Of a DNA stretch of 64,000 nucleotides, positions 51,915 through 62,437 are shown in pieces. Made by a program: the position numbers and the translations under genes. How positions within the stretch are numbered: the stretch's first letter is position 1; the number at the start of each line of letters is the position of its first letter. Origin of the DNA: an uncultured SAR86 cluster bacterium (lineage in GTDB: Bacteria > Pseudomonadota > Gammaproteobacteria > Magnimaribacterales > D2472); the NCBI GenBank assembly GCA_902623535.1, contig CACNUA010000003.1, forward strand, positions 1 through 64,000, in the 5' to 3' direction. The notes below the pieces were generated by a model. The model was not told the DNA's origin. It ran no database searches and saw only the letters and a list, made by a program, of their open reading frames with translations.

Positions 51915-54899
51915 TTAGTATTTAACAGTTAAGTTTAAGAAAACATACTGACCAAAGGCATCAAAGAATCCAGGGAAAGTATTACCATTTCCTGGAGCTG
52001 TACCAGCATCAGAAGTGTACTCTGGCTCTTCATCAAAGAAGTTATTAATACCAAAAGTAACCACCAAATTGTCAGTAGGTGTATATTGCGCTCTTAAATC
52101 AACATAAGTGATTGCATCAAAATCAATCTGATTAGAATTAAGGTCATCAGTTTCACCTAGATGTCTTAAACCGATTGTAAAGTCAGTATCAAAGTCTGTT
52201 GATAAAGTTGCTTGATATTTACCCATAAACTCTGGCATTGGATTTTTACCACATGAACCACCCCAGTTTCCTGAACAAGAAATTGCAGGAGAGCCAGGTA
52301 ATTCTACTATGTCATATGAATCCAAAAATGTAGTGACACCCTCAATACTCACAGGACCCCAGTCAGTATCAAGTGCATATGAGAAAATTACATCAAAACC
52401 ACTAGTGGATTCTTCACCAATGTTAGTTAACTGTTGAGAAATATATCCACCTTGGAGCCATAATGAACCGTTAGGTAATCTATTGATAAGCCCACAGTAT
52501 GACGATTGTCCGGTCTCGATACATTTATCCAAAGCAGTTTTAGCACTGATTGATCCAATACCATCTTCGACAGTGATATCAAAGTAATCTAAAGTAAGGC
52601 TTAACCCAGGAACTGAATCAGGTGTAAGTACAACACCAATTGTAGTAGATTCAGATTCTTCTGGAGCTACGTTTGGATTACCTCCACCTTTAATATTGTA
52701 CTGGTCAGCTGGAGAGTTCAAATCAGTATTGTAGTACTGAGGTGCTAAACCAGTTAAAGCACATTGTGCTTGCGTAGCAGTAGCAGGATCTCCGTTTTGC
52801 TGAATTGAACAAGGATCGTTATCCAAATCAACCAAGCCATCGCTCACAGCTGAATATAATTCAGAAATATTTGCGTGTCTTTGTGCTGTTTGAAAAGATG
52901 CTCTAAGTGAAACACTATCATTAATTGTCCAATATGCTCCTACTTTAGTAGAGTCGGTATCAGCACCTGTTGAATATTCAGCAGTTCTATAACCTAAATC
53001 AACGCTAAGACCATCTGCTACAGGAATACCCATTTCAAAGTAGTATTCATCAACATCATACTCACCAGCAATTGGAAGTGTTGCTCCACCTGAACCAGAT
53101 CTATCACCTGTTCTACTTGGTAAGTCAGGTCTAAAGTCTGCATCTAGTTCCTTGGTTTCAAAACCAACTACTAAGGATACTGAACCCGGTGCGCCTGGAA
53201 TGGTCCAGCCAGTATCACCAGTTATATAACCAGAAAAAATCTTTTGCTTACCATCTCCATGAATATATGTAGCATTAGCGACATAATTTTGAAGTGCTTG
53301 ACCACCGTCAATAACTCCTTGAATACCTTGATCGCCAGGTAGTCCACCCTGGAATAAATTGTAAGGTATACATGAGGCATCAGTTCCATTGATTGCAGAT
53401 ACACAAGTTGGGACTCCGTTAACACTAATCACATCAACACCTCGATTGATTGCTATAACAGAAAGGTCGTTTCTGTACTCATTGCTATAATCAACAGTCG
53501 AGTCTTGGTAGTAAACATCGTAAGACCAATCATCGTTTATGTCTCCTCTTAAACCAATGGTTGTATTGTATTGCTTAATCATGAAAATTGACTGACGAGG
53601 ATTACCTTCTACGTTTCTTTTAAGAGAATATAAAGGCGCACTGTAATCAATAATATCACCATTACCTTTTGCGATTTCTAAACCAGAAATATATGCAAGA
53701 GCAGCAGCATTAGAAGCAAAATCTGGTGCATGATCACCACCCATTCCAGTCCAATTACCACAGATTGTTGCATATTGCTGTGCAGACAATAATGGGTTGT
53801 AACAAGGGAGGGAGGTAATGTTTCCAAATGTTCCTGAGAAAGCAATCTGAGCATTGGATTCTGACTTCATAAAAGTAGCATCCATATAAAGCTCAGCATT
53901 ATCAGTTAAAGTATATTTTCCAAAGAATCCAGCATTAATCCTGTCATCAGGTCTTTGGAAGAAATTCGTTGGATTATAGTTAAATGTTTGTCCAGCTCTT
54001 GGCACAAATTCATTACCTTGGACTTTAAGGTCAACTCCAGTAACTGACGGATCTATGTTTACAAAACCAGCGGCACCATAACCACCAAAATCTGCCCATC
54101 TACCGGGAGGAATTGTTGATGAGCCACCACACCTAGAAGTACCGCCACTTAGTGCACAAGCACTTATGTCAAATTCACCCTGAAGAATTGGTTTCGTATC
54201 AGTATGCTCAAAAAATGCAGTAATGTGACCTTTACCACCATCAATATCTCCACCGAATGCAAGTGAAACTTTATTAGTATCACCAGTTTGCACATCACTT
54301 GGAGCTTTTTCATAGTTGTAACTATCAACTAGAGCTCTAAGAGAACTATTATCATTTTCATGATTATAAAAACCGTACTGATAGGACGCCTTAAAGCCTT
54401 CAAATTCATCATCGAGAATAAAGTTAACAACACCAGCAACGGCATCAGATCCATATATGGATGATGCGCCACCTGTGAGGACTTCGACGCGATCCAGAAG
54501 AAGAGTTGGAATTGTATTCAAGTCAGCACAATTGCCGCCTGAAGTAGTACCCGGAGGCATACGTCTTCCGTTTAAAAGAACTAATGTCCTTCCGCAACCA
54601 AGGTTTCTAAGATTAACCGTTGCAGCACCACTAGCACCATTTGAGTTTGTTATAGACTGTCCAGGTGATATTTGAGGCATGTCGTTAAGGTAGTCTTCTA
54701 CCCTTGTGACACCTGCGTCAACTATATCTTGACCGTCAACTACTGCTATTTGCGATGAGCTAACAATATTTGGGTCAGTGATCCTTGAACCTGTAACTAC
54801 TACTTCTTCAACGTCAGCACCATCAGCTTGAGCATACAGTGTGGTTGGAAGTGTAGCAACAAAAAATAAGCCTAAAATAAGCTTGCTTAAATTTTTCAT
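51915..54899 (-). CDS. TonB-dependent outer-membrane receptor (994 aa)
   Basis: A signal peptide (MKNLSKLILGLFFVATLPTTLYA) precedes VEEVVVTGSRI, a TonB-box-like segment. The plug has LVLLNGRRMPPG and VEVLTGGASSIYGSDAVAGVVNF, and a barrel ends in FLNLTVKY. The ORF track starts 15 codons earlier; the ATG at 54899 has AAGGGAA six bases upstream and begins the signal peptide, so it is preferred. It shares loop motifs with the following TBDR (a Cys, then PYNLFQGG versus PFNIFGG) and probably arose by tandem duplication. Substrate unknown; the downstream oppABC suggests peptides. Confidence 0.93.
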   Translation of the reverse strand: MKNLSKLILGLFFVATLPTTLYAQADGADVEEVVVTGSRITDPNIVSSSQIAVVDGQDIVDAGVTRVEDYLNDMPQISPGQSITNSNGASGAATVNLRNLGCGRTLVLLNGRRMPPGTTSGGNCADLNTIPTLLLDRVEVLTGGASSIYGSDAVAGVVNFILDDEFEGFKASYQYGFYNHENDNSSLRALVDSYNYEKAPSDVQTGDTNKVSLAFGGDIDGGKGHITAFFEHTDTKPILQGEFDISACALSGGTSRCGGSSTIPPGRWADFGGYGAAGFVNIDPSVTGVDLKVQGNEFVPRAGQTFNYNPTNFFQRPDDRINAGFFGKYTLTDNAELYMDATFMKSESNAQIAFSGTFGNITSLPCYNPLLSAQQYATICGNWTGMGGDHAPDFASNAAALAYISGLEIAKGNGDIIDYSAPLYSLKRNVEGNPRQSIFMIKQYNTTIGLRGDINDDWSYDVYYQDSTVDYSNEYRNDLSVIAINRGVDVISVNGVPTCVSAINGTDASCIPYNLFQGGLPGDQGIQGVIDGGQALQNYVANATYIHGDGKQKIFSGYITGDTGWTIPGAPGSVSLVVGFETKELDADFRPDLPSRTGDRSGSGGATLPIAGEYDVDEYYFEMGIPVADGLSVDLGYRTAEYSTGADTDSTKVGAYWTINDSVSLRASFQTAQRHANISELYSAVSDGLVDLDNDPCSIQQNGDPATATQAQCALTGLAPQYYNTDLNSPADQYNIKGGGNPNVAPEESESTTIGVVLTPDSVPGLSLTLDYFDITVEDGIGSISAKTALDKCIETGQSSYCGLINRLPNGSLWLQGGYISQQLTNIGEESTSGFDVIFSYALDTDWGPVSIEGVTTFLDSYDIVELPGSPAISCSGNWGGSCGKNPMPEFMGKYQATLSTDFDTDFTIGLRHLGETDDLNSNQIDFDAITYVDLRAQYTPTDNLVVTFGINNFFDEEPEYTSDAGTAPGNGNTFPGFFDAFGQYVFLNLTVKY

Positions 54900-55039
54900 A
54901 ATATTCCCTTTATAAAAATAAATTAGACTTTTATTTAAGCACAATTACCTAAAAAGTACATAACTTTCAGGCTTTTTATTTTTGTGAATTTGTAGACTAG
55001 TATTATTTAATTGTCTTTAGTTTTTAAAAATTCCAAACT

Positions 55040-55048
55040 TGTTATATT
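55040..55048 (+). promoter_or_regulatory. Extended -10 (TGTTATATT) for fabI, possibly leaderless
   Basis: TG-N-TATATT is an extended -10 element that ends nine bases before the fabI ATG. Transcription would begin one to three bases before the start codon. No Shine-Dalgarno is present, which fits a leaderless mRNA. The -35 region is weak, as expected with an extended -10. Confidence 0.5.
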
Positions 55049-55057
55049 ATTCGCGAA

Positions 55058-55849
55058 ATGTTTCTAGAGAATAAAAAAATCCTAATCGCTGGTCTTGCAA
55101 ATAAACACTCAATAGCTGCTGGAATAGCACGCTCAATGACAGAGCAAGGCGCAAAGCTTGCTTTCACCTATCAAAGTGAAAGATTAAAAAGAAATGTTGA
55201 GAAAATAGCCCATGAGCTTGGCCATGATGTCCTAATAGAATGCGATGTTAGTAAGGATGAAAGCATTCATTCAATGTATCAAGAGCTTAGTAAAACATGG
55301 GAAAACTTTGATGGATTAGTCCATTCCATAGGTTTTGCACCGGCAAATGAACTTGATGGAAATTTTGTTGATGTTGCAACCAGAGAGGGTTTTCAAATTG
55401 CGCATGATATTAGCTCGTTCAGCTTTACCGCGCTTGCTAAGGGTGCAAAGCCATTGCTAAATAAAAATAGTTCCCTGTTAACTCTTACCTATCTCGGAGC
55501 AGTGCAGTCTCTTCCTAATTACAATGTTATGGGTCTTGCTAAAGCAAGCCTAGAGGCGAACGTAAGATTTATGGCTTCCTCGCTTGGTAAGGATGAAATT
55601 AGAGTCAACGGTATTTCTGCAGGCCCTATCAAGACATTGGCAGCATCAGGAGTAAAGAACTTCAGAAAAATGCTTACGAGTTATGCAAAAAGAGCTCCAT
55701 TAGGAAGAACGGTTACAACTGACGAAGTGGGAAATGTTGCTGCTTTCTTATGCTCTGATCTAGCAAGCGGAATTACTGGTGAGATTACGTACGTCGATGG
55801 AGGGTTCAGTACCTCTGCCCTATCAATAGATGAATATTTAGAATCCTAA
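55058..55849 (+). CDS. fabI: Enoyl-[acyl-carrier-protein] reductase (NADH)
   Basis: This 263-aa SDR-like enzyme matches FabI. It has [15 protein letters not shown] at the cofactor site and [12 protein letters not shown] with the glycine that favours triclosan binding. The catalytic Tyr-x6-Lys reads YNVMGLAK, and [14 protein letters not shown] is the substrate loop. It reduces trans-2-enoyl-ACP in the last step of each fatty-acid elongation cycle. Its stop abuts the convergent ppiD stop with no base between, so the two transcripts must overlap or rely on factor-dependent ends. Confidence 0.96.
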   Translation: MFLENKKILIAGLANKHSIAAGIARSMTEQGAKLAFTYQSERLKRNVEKIAHELGHDVLIECDVSKDESIHSMYQELSKTWENFDGLVHSIGFAPANELDGNFVDVATREGFQIAHDISSFSFTALAKGAKPLLNKNSSLLTLTYLGAVQSLPNYNVMGLAKASLEANVRFMASSLGKDEIRVNGISAGPIKTLAASGVKNFRKMLTSYAKRAPLGRTVTTDEVGNVAAFLCSDLASGITGEITYVDGGFSTSALSIDEYLES

Positions 55850-57712
55850 TCAAGCTTGAGGCTGAAGATTTTTTAAATCAACTCTCAAACCTTCTCTGAT
55901 TTTTTGGTCAACCAAGGAAGAGTTTTTCTGTGTGATGTATTGAATGAAATAAGATCTGTAATCATCAACCTTTGCATTAATTTCTTCATCGGTTGGCATG
56001 TTCTCTGATTGTATTTTGATCCAATAATTATTTCCATCACTTCCAACAGTGATGATATTTTCATTGATACTGCTTGAGAAAATCTGTGAGACAACATCCA
56101 TTGGTAATAAAGATGAGAATTTATTTATTGCCTTATATTCTTCTATTTCAAAACCACTAGGTATGTCAATGCCTTGATCATCAATAAGTGAAAACGCATC
56201 TTCATTCATTGACTGTATGAGAGCATTAGCTTTCTCTTTGCGAACTTCTTGAAGCGCGAGTTCTACAGAGCTATCAAAGGTCATCAAGCTGGGTGCATTA
56301 ATTTCAGCTAATCCGATGATATAAAAACCGTCTTCCGTTTCAATGATGTCATTGTCACCAACCAACAGAGATCTATCAAAAAATCTTAATCCATCAATAC
56401 CTGCTAATAAAGATTCAAACTCATCTTGAGCAATTAAATTAGTATCTTGCTGTTCTAGATTAATAGTTGTGGCAATTTCTTCAAAATTAGCACCACTAAT
56501 AATTAGCTCTTCTGCTATTCCGATGTCATCGTTCATAAGTGAAGCTGATTCAGAAAGAATAATTTCTTCTCTAAGCTCAGAGATAATTTCAGACTTAGAT
56601 CTTATCTCTGGCTTTAAAACCTCTGTAAGTTTTATCAGATGGAGGGTATCTCCTAAATCAATCGGTGAAGATACTTCATTTAATTTAAGTTTTGCAATTA
56701 CGCTTTCAAACTCGTCAGGAAATGCATCTCCAGACGAGTAGCCTAAATCACCTGACTCTTCAATTGATGCCTCATCTTCACTGAATTCAGTTACTGCGGT
56801 TACGAAATCAATCTTACTTGTATTAATATCATTAAAAATTTCATTAATTAAATCACTAGCTTCACTTTCAGAGGCATAATTAGATTTATCAATCATGATA
56901 TGAGAAATTCTATTTTGGAGTGAATTGTTAGCCTCATTTAAATAGTCTTGATAAGAGTCTTCAAGCAAATCATCTGAAATATCAATACCCTCAGCGTAGT
57001 TTTCTATGCTTGCTTTAATGAATTTAAATCTTCTTGTTTCATCTGAAAGAAAAAGCAGATTGTTGTCATTGTAGAAAACTTCTGCTTCTACCAGTGTAGC
57101 CGGTTGAGAGTCTAAAATTTTTTCATTATTGGACTTAAGAAATTTTATGTCCCGTGAAACCTCATTAACAGCAATAAAACTCTTTATTTCTTCATCAAGA
57201 ATAAAAAAAGAGCTACCTAGCGCTCTAACTAAATTGTCTGAGGCAATACTTGATGCAACTAATTCTATGTACTCATCAGGAATTAAGCCTGCGCCACGGA
57301 TTGTTGCTTCAAAGATGGATTGATCAAATTTACCATTTTCATCTTTAAAGCTATCAAGCTTAATAATTTCTTTTTTTGCGTCATCAATACTCACTCCAAG
57401 ACGATTTTCAATGGCGCTTGATTCAATCATTTTTTGATTAATAATTTGAGTTTTAAGTAACTCAAAAAGTTCATCCTCATCAAGCTGATCCAAAGAGAAA
57501 GATTCCCCAAAAATAGATTTATATCTTTGTTCAATTGTTCCTGATGCAGAATTTACATCTACCTGAGAAACTTCAAGACCATTAACAGTCCCATAGTTTG
57601 AAAAAATAGTGCCGAAAGAGGAAACTCCGGTAAAGATAAAAGGTATCGCACAAATACCTACAATCACATATAAGGTTTTACCGGAGAGAAGATTTCTAAA
57701 TGACTCAAGCAT
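55850..57712 (-). CDS. ppiD: PpiD-like periplasmic chaperone / peptidyl-prolyl isomerase
   Basis: This 620-aa protein has one N-terminal membrane anchor (TLYVIVGICAIPFIFTGVSSFG) and a SurA-N-like chaperone region. A parvulin-like PPIC domain follows around residues 260-360 (ISHIMIDKS, then ESGDLGYSSGDAFPDEFESVI), with a helical C-terminal part. PpiD sits at the SecYEG exit and helps fold outer-membrane proteins, relevant given the many TBDRs. It follows hupB as in E. coli. No Shine-Dalgarno is visible; a terminator separates it from hupB. Confidence 0.9.
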   Translation of the reverse strand: MLESFRNLLSGKTLYVIVGICAIPFIFTGVSSFGTIFSNYGTVNGLEVSQVDVNSASGTIEQRYKSIFGESFSLDQLDEDELFELLKTQIINQKMIESSAIENRLGVSIDDAKKEIIKLDSFKDENGKFDQSIFEATIRGAGLIPDEYIELVASSIASDNLVRALGSSFFILDEEIKSFIAVNEVSRDIKFLKSNNEKILDSQPATLVEAEVFYNDNNLLFLSDETRRFKFIKASIENYAEGIDISDDLLEDSYQDYLNEANNSLQNRISHIMIDKSNYASESEASDLINEIFNDINTSKIDFVTAVTEFSEDEASIEESGDLGYSSGDAFPDEFESVIAKLKLNEVSSPIDLGDTLHLIKLTEVLKPEIRSKSEIISELREEIILSESASLMNDDIGIAEELIISGANFEEIATTINLEQQDTNLIAQDEFESLLAGIDGLRFFDRSLLVGDNDIIETEDGFYIIGLAEINAPSLMTFDSSVELALQEVRKEKANALIQSMNEDAFSLIDDQGIDIPSGFEIEEYKAINKFSSLLPMDVVSQIFSSSINENIITVGSDGNNYWIKIQSENMPTDEEINAKVDDYRSYFIQYITQKNSSLVDQKIREGLRVDLKNLQPQA

Positions 57713-57741
57713 AGCTATTTAATATTTGGTGGGAGAATAAT

Positions 57742-57775
57742 AAAAAAAAAGGAGTGCAAAAGCACCCCTTTTTTT
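57742..57775 (-). terminator. Rho-independent terminator of hupB
   Basis: On the minus strand GGGGTGC and GCACTCC (with one G-U pair) form a stem around TTTT, flanked by A- and T-tracts. It lies just after the hupB stop and before ppiD. The G-U pair forms only on the minus strand, which fixes the orientation. Confidence 0.88.
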
Positions 57776-57792
57776 AAATAAAAAAGGTCTAG

Positions 57793-58071
57793 TTATGAAA
57801 ATTTAACTTTGTCTTTTAACCCCTTACCTGCTTTGAAGCCAGGTACTTTAGAAGCAGGGATGTGCATGGGAGCTCCAGTTTGGGGGTTTCTACCATCTCT
57901 TGCAGCTCTGTGTCTGACAGAAAAAGTACCAAAACCAACTAGTGAAACTGAATCACCATTACCAAGTGCACCACCTATTGCATCTAATGTCGCATCGACT
58001 GCTCGCGCAGCAGAAGCTTTTGTTAGATCAGCAGAACTTGCAACTGCGTCAACTAAATCAGATTTATTCAT
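57793..58071 (-). CDS. hupB: HU-family DNA-binding protein
   Basis: This 92-aa protein has the full HU sequence: [25 protein letters not shown], then [23 protein letters not shown] with the DNA-bending beta-arm, and [19 protein letters not shown]. It compacts and bends DNA. A strong Shine-Dalgarno (AGAGGAGA) precedes the ATG and a consensus -35 lies upstream, fitting high expression. Its place between lon and ppiD matches E. coli. Confidence 0.97.
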   Translation of the reverse strand: MNKSDLVDAVASSADLTKASAARAVDATLDAIGGALGNGDSVSLVGFGTFSVRHRAARDGRNPQTGAPMHIPASKVPGFKAGKGLKDKVKFS

Positions 58072-58107
58072 ATTATCTCCTCTCGTTAGATATGATTGCT
58101 ATAACCT

Positions 58108-58136
58108 ATGAAAATCCATATGCATAGAAATGTCAA
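58108..58136 (-). promoter_or_regulatory. Promoter of hupB
   Basis: On the minus strand TTGACA (58136-58131) is followed after 17 bases by TTTCAT (58113-58108), a four-of-six -10. It lies in the spacer between lon and hupB, about 35 bases upstream of the ATG. Confidence 0.5.
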
Positions 58137-58152
58137 GTTTAAAAACCTATTG

Positions 58153-60564
58153 TTAGTGCGATCTTTGCTTGGGTGTAGCTGGTTTGGAACTAGATTTTAC
58201 CGGTGCGGGTTTTGATTTTGATTGCCTTTTTGACGATTTGGCTTTGGGCTCATCAGTAAGCGCAAGGGAAATCACTTCGTCAATCCATTTAACGGGATGT
58301 ATTTTCAGAGCTTTGGTAATTTGTTTTGGAAACTCTTTTAACTCAGGAAAATTCTCTTCAGGAATGATCACTTGTTTAATACCCGCACGCTTTGCTGCTA
58401 AAAGCTTTTCTTTTAATCCTCCGATTTTTAAGACTTGACCATGGAGTGTGATTTCTCCAGTCATGGCTGTATCAGATCTTATGGGAATATCGGTAAGAAC
58501 AGATATTAGAGCTGTACACATACCAATTCCCGCACTTGGCCCGTCTTTTGGAGTCGCGCCCTCAGGTACATGAATATGAATATCCAATTTTTCGTGAAAT
58601 GAGGGATTTAGTCCTAAGATTTTTGACCTTGATCGAACCACAGTAAGTGCAGCTTGGATAGATTCTTGCATCACATCTCCTAGTGAACCTGTCTTAATAA
58701 TCCTGCCTTTTCCTGGAACTTTAGATGCTTCAATAGTAAGAAGTTCACCGCCAACTTCTGTCCAAGCTAATCCTGCAAGCTTTCCAATACTATCTTCTTT
58801 ATCAGCGGTTCCAAATTGGAACTTCCTTACACCGTTATACTTTTCTAAGTTTTTGGATGTAACTTTAGTTTGTGAAAGTTTTTTACTACTGAGTTCAATT
58901 TCTTTAACAGACTTTCTTAGAACTTTTGAAATTTGTCTTTCAAGACCCCTAACACCCGCTTCTCGAGTGTAATATCTAATGAGATCTAAGATTGCTTTAT
59001 CATCAAAATTAACTTCTTCTGAACCAAGACCATTCCTTTCCAGCTGCTTAGGTATCAAGTACTGCTTGGCGATATTTAATTTCTCATCTTCAATATATCC
59101 TGGAATTCTTATGATCTCCATTCTATCCAGTAATGGGCCTGGGATATTTAAACTATTTGCCGTACAAACAAACATAACTTCTGATAAGTCAAAATCAACC
59201 TCAAGATAATGATCTGAAAACGTAGAGTTTTGTTCAGGGTCTAAAACTTCCAAAAGAGCGGAAGCAGGATCACCACGAAAATCCATACCCATTTTGTCTA
59301 TTTCATCTAGCAAGAAAAGGGGGTTCTTTGAATCAGCTTTAGAAATTTTTTGAATAATTTTTCCTGGCATGGAGCCAATATATGTTCTACGGTGACCGCG
59401 AATTTCAGCCTCGTCTCTTACCCCACCCAAGGACATTCTTATAAACTTTCGATTGGTTGCATTTGCAATGGATTGACCTAAAGATGTTTTACCAACTCCA
59501 GGAGGGCCAACTAAACAAAGCACTGGTGCTTTGAGTTTTTTAACTCTTTTTTGAACTGCTAGATACTCTAAAATTCTTTCTTTGATTTCCTCTAATCCAT
59601 AATGGTCACTATCAAGAACAGACAAAGCGTTTTTTATATTTGATTTAATCTTAGTTTTCTTCTTCCAAGGCAGATTTGAGACCCAATCAAGATAAGATCT
59701 TACGACCGAAGCTTCTGCTGACATCGGCGACATTAGCTTAAACTTAGAGAACTCACTCATGGCTTTTTTAAGGGCCTCTTTAGGCATGCCAGATTTTTTT
59801 ATTTGTATTTCGAGGTGAGAAATTTCATCACCCTCTTCGGTAATATCACCCAACTCTTTTTGAGCAGCTTTGATCTGTTCATTTAGGTAGTACTCTCTTT
59901 GAGATTTCTCCATTTGTTTTTTAACTCTATCTCTAATTTTTTTATCTACATCAACGGCATCAATTTGTCCTTGTATCAAACTGATGAGCATATCTGCCCT
60001 TTTGGATAAATCCTCGCATTCTAAAATTGATTGAGCGTCTGAAATTGAAATGGGAAGATGTGATGCAACAGAATCAATAACTCTCGTTACATCATCGAAT
60101 GCATCGATGCTTGAAAGAACTTCAGGAGCAACTTTTTTTGTAATTTTTATAAAATCTCCAAATTTGCCTTTGATAAAGTTACATAAGTTTTTATTATCAG
60201 CAGGGTCTAACTGAGATTCAGGAATAATTTTCACTTGTGCTTTAAGAAAATCTTTTTCTTTTAAGACTTTTAAGGCCGCACATCTGTGATCGCCCTCAAC
60301 CAATAATTTGACCGTTCCATCGGGAAGCTTGATCAACTGCAAGATGGTTGCAAGAGTTTGTACTTTGTATATTTCACCAAATGATGGATTATCTATTGAG
60401 CCATCGATTTGGGTTCCTAAAAGGATTTTTTTATTGGCTGCCATTGCTTGATTAAGAGCATTGATTGATGGCTCTCTCCCTACAAACAAGGTTGTAACAT
60501 TACCAGGAAATACGACAACATCCCTTAAGGGCAATAAAGGTAAGTCGTATTTTACTGAGGGCAT
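58153..60564 (-). CDS. lon: ATP-dependent protease Lon
   Basis: This 803-aa protease has the LonN substrate domain, a coiled middle (KKQMEKSQREYYLNEQIKAAQKELG), an AAA+ module with GPPGVGKTSL and FLLDEIDKMG, and the protease domain. The catalytic serine is in KDGPSAGIGMC and the lysine in KIGGLKEKLLAAKRAG. It degrades damaged and regulatory proteins. The last 30 or so residues form a Lys/Ser/Pro-rich basic tail not typical of E. coli Lon. It lies five bases after clpX in the same operon. Confidence 0.96.
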   Translation of the reverse strand: MPSVKYDLPLLPLRDVVVFPGNVTTLFVGREPSINALNQAMAANKKILLGTQIDGSIDNPSFGEIYKVQTLATILQLIKLPDGTVKLLVEGDHRCAALKVLKEKDFLKAQVKIIPESQLDPADNKNLCNFIKGKFGDFIKITKKVAPEVLSSIDAFDDVTRVIDSVASHLPISISDAQSILECEDLSKRADMLISLIQGQIDAVDVDKKIRDRVKKQMEKSQREYYLNEQIKAAQKELGDITEEGDEISHLEIQIKKSGMPKEALKKAMSEFSKFKLMSPMSAEASVVRSYLDWVSNLPWKKKTKIKSNIKNALSVLDSDHYGLEEIKERILEYLAVQKRVKKLKAPVLCLVGPPGVGKTSLGQSIANATNRKFIRMSLGGVRDEAEIRGHRRTYIGSMPGKIIQKISKADSKNPLFLLDEIDKMGMDFRGDPASALLEVLDPEQNSTFSDHYLEVDFDLSEVMFVCTANSLNIPGPLLDRMEIIRIPGYIEDEKLNIAKQYLIPKQLERNGLGSEEVNFDDKAILDLIRYYTREAGVRGLERQISKVLRKSVKEIELSSKKLSQTKVTSKNLEKYNGVRKFQFGTADKEDSIGKLAGLAWTEVGGELLTIEASKVPGKGRIIKTGSLGDVMQESIQAALTVVRSRSKILGLNPSFHEKLDIHIHVPEGATPKDGPSAGIGMCTALISVLTDIPIRSDTAMTGEITLHGQVLKIGGLKEKLLAAKRAGIKQVIIPEENFPELKEFPKQITKALKIHPVKWIDEVISLALTDEPKAKSSKRQSKSKPAPVKSSSKPATPKQRSH

Positions 60565-60568
60565 TTAC

Positions 60569-61816
60569 TTAAGATCCTGAAGAGGTTTTCTTTTTAGGTG
60601 TTTTGTAAACCTTAATTGGGTCTGATTGTCTAGAAGCTGCGTTTTCATCAACAACAACTTTTTCAAGCTCTTCATTTGGAAGTTCAAACATCGTATCCAT
60701 TAAAATTTCTTCCATAATTGATCTTAAGCCTCTGGCACCAGTTTTTCTTTTAATCGCTTGTCGGGCAACTTCTTTTAGGGCTGATTCCTTGAAATCCAAA
60801 TTTACGGAATCCAAATCAAACAAGTATTTATATTGGTCAACCAAAGCATTTTTAGGTTCTTGTAAAATTCTAACTAACGATTCTTCATCAAGCTCATGAA
60901 GTGTTGAGATTACAGGTAGCCTTCCAACAAACTCAGGAATTAAACCGTACTTTACCAAATCCTCCGGCTCAAGTTGATCAACTAAATTTTGCACTGAAGC
61001 ATCTGTATCTTTGATGGCTGCTGAGAATCCAATACCTGATTTATCAGTTCTTTGTTTAACAACCTCGTCAATGCCCGAGAATGCTCCTCCACAAATAAAT
61101 AGGATGTTAGATGTATCTATTTGAATGAACTCTTGTTGAGGGTGTTTCCTGCCACCTTGAGGAGGAATGGATGCGACAGTACCTTCAATTAACTTTAATA
61201 GCGCCTGCTGAACACCTTCACCAGATACATCTCTTGTTATTGATGGGTTGTCAGACTTTCTTGCAATCTTGTCAATTTCATCAATGTAAACAATTCCAAG
61301 TCGTGCTTTTTCAGGATCATAGTCACTTTTTTGAAGGAGTTTTTGAATAATGTTTTCAACATCTTCGCCAACATAGCCTGCCTCAGTAAGCGTTGTTGCA
61401 TCGGCAATGGTGAATGGCACATTAAGAATTCTTGCAAGCGTTTGAGCAAGTAGAGTCTTTCCGCTACCAGTCGGCCCCAGTAATAAAACATTACTTTTTT
61501 GGAGCTCAACAGCATCCCTATTTGATTGATTTTTTAATCTTTTGTAATGGTTATAAACGGCAACAGATAAAACTTTCTTAGCTTTTTCTTGACCAATCAC
61601 ATAATCATCTAATTGACTAAATATTTCTGCTGGCGAAGGAAGTTCGTTTAGGGTATTTGGGTCATCAGCTTTGATTTCTTCTTCAATAATGTCATTACAC
61701 AAATCAACACATTCATCACAAATGTATACGCTTGGACCCGCTATGAGTTTTTTTACGTCCTCTTGATTTTTACCACAAAAGGAACAAGTTAGTTTTTGAT
61801 TATCGCTACTTTCCAT
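60569..61816 (-). CDS. clpX: ATP-dependent Clp protease ATP-binding subunit ClpX
   Basis: This 415-aa unfoldase has the zinc-binding domain CSFCGKNQ...CDECVDLC, Walker [13 protein letters not shown], the pore loop EAGYVGED and Walker [24 protein letters not shown] and the IGF loop (KSGIGFSA) that docks ClpP follow. It unfolds substrates for ClpP. It overlaps the clpP stop by 11 bases, so the pair is co-translated. Confidence 0.97.
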   Translation of the reverse strand: MESSDNQKLTCSFCGKNQEDVKKLIAGPSVYICDECVDLCNDIIEEEIKADDPNTLNELPSPAEIFSQLDDYVIGQEKAKKVLSVAVYNHYKRLKNQSNRDAVELQKSNVLLLGPTGSGKTLLAQTLARILNVPFTIADATTLTEAGYVGEDVENIIQKLLQKSDYDPEKARLGIVYIDEIDKIARKSDNPSITRDVSGEGVQQALLKLIEGTVASIPPQGGRKHPQQEFIQIDTSNILFICGGAFSGIDEVVKQRTDKSGIGFSAAIKDTDASVQNLVDQLEPEDLVKYGLIPEFVGRLPVISTLHELDEESLVRILQEPKNALVDQYKYLFDLDSVNLDFKESALKEVARQAIKRKTGARGLRSIMEEILMDTMFELPNEELEKVVVDENAASRQSDPIKVYKTPKKKTSSGS

Positions 61817-62435
61817 CTTTGGTATCGTCTCTTGAATCTAGGATGTCGTCAATAATCCCATAAGATTTGGCTTCACCAGCATTTAAAAAATTATCTCGAT
61901 CAGTATCTTGCTCGATCTTCTTAAGAGTTTTGCCTGTATGCTTAGCCAGAATTTCATTAACTTTTTGCTTCATCACTAAAATTTCTTTGGCATGAATTTC
62001 TATATCAGATGCTTGGCCTTGGAATCCACCTAGCGGCTGATGAATCATCACACGTGAATTAGGTAATGCAAACCTTTTACCTGCTGCTCCACCTGCTAAT
62101 AATAGAGAACCCATGCTTGCTGCCTGACCAACACACAAAGTAGCAACCTCTGGCTTAACAAATTGCATGGTGTCGTAAATGGCAAGTCCAGATGAAATGA
62201 TTCCCCCTGGAGAATTAATATAAATACTTATGTCTTTTTCAGGATTTTCTGATTCAAGAAACAATAATTGAGCAATGACTAGGTTCGATATGTAATCATC
62301 AATAGGTCCGGTAAGGAAAATTATTCTTTCCTTGAGAAGTCTTGAATAAATATCAAAAGCTCTCTCGCCTCTTGGAGTTTGCTCAACAACCATTGGTACT
62401 AAACCAGAATTAAGAATGTCAGTTTTATGGTCCAT
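61806..62435 (-). CDS. clpP: ATP-dependent Clp protease proteolytic subunit ClpP
   Basis: This 209-aa serine protease has the triad Ser in [11 protein letters not shown], His in VMIHQPLGG and Asp in [16 protein letters not shown] precedes the active site. The N-terminal stretch before [18 protein letters not shown] is likely a short propeptide. Fourteen subunits form the barrel that works with ClpX. It follows tig by two bases. Confidence 0.97.
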   Translation of the reverse strand: MDHKTDILNSGLVPMVVEQTPRGERAFDIYSRLLKERIIFLTGPIDDYISNLVIAQLLFLESENPEKDISIYINSPGGIISSGLAIYDTMQFVKPEVATLCVGQAASMGSLLLAGGAAGKRFALPNSRVMIHQPLGGFQGQASDIEIHAKEILVMKQKVNEILAKHTGKTLKKIEQDTDRDNFLNAGEAKSYGIIDDILDSRDDTKDGK

Positions 62436-62437
62436 AA

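Noticed and set aside
57809-58111. 100-aa plus-strand ORF over hupB
   Set aside because: It is antisense to a full-length HU gene with strong family match; coding signal belongs to hupB.
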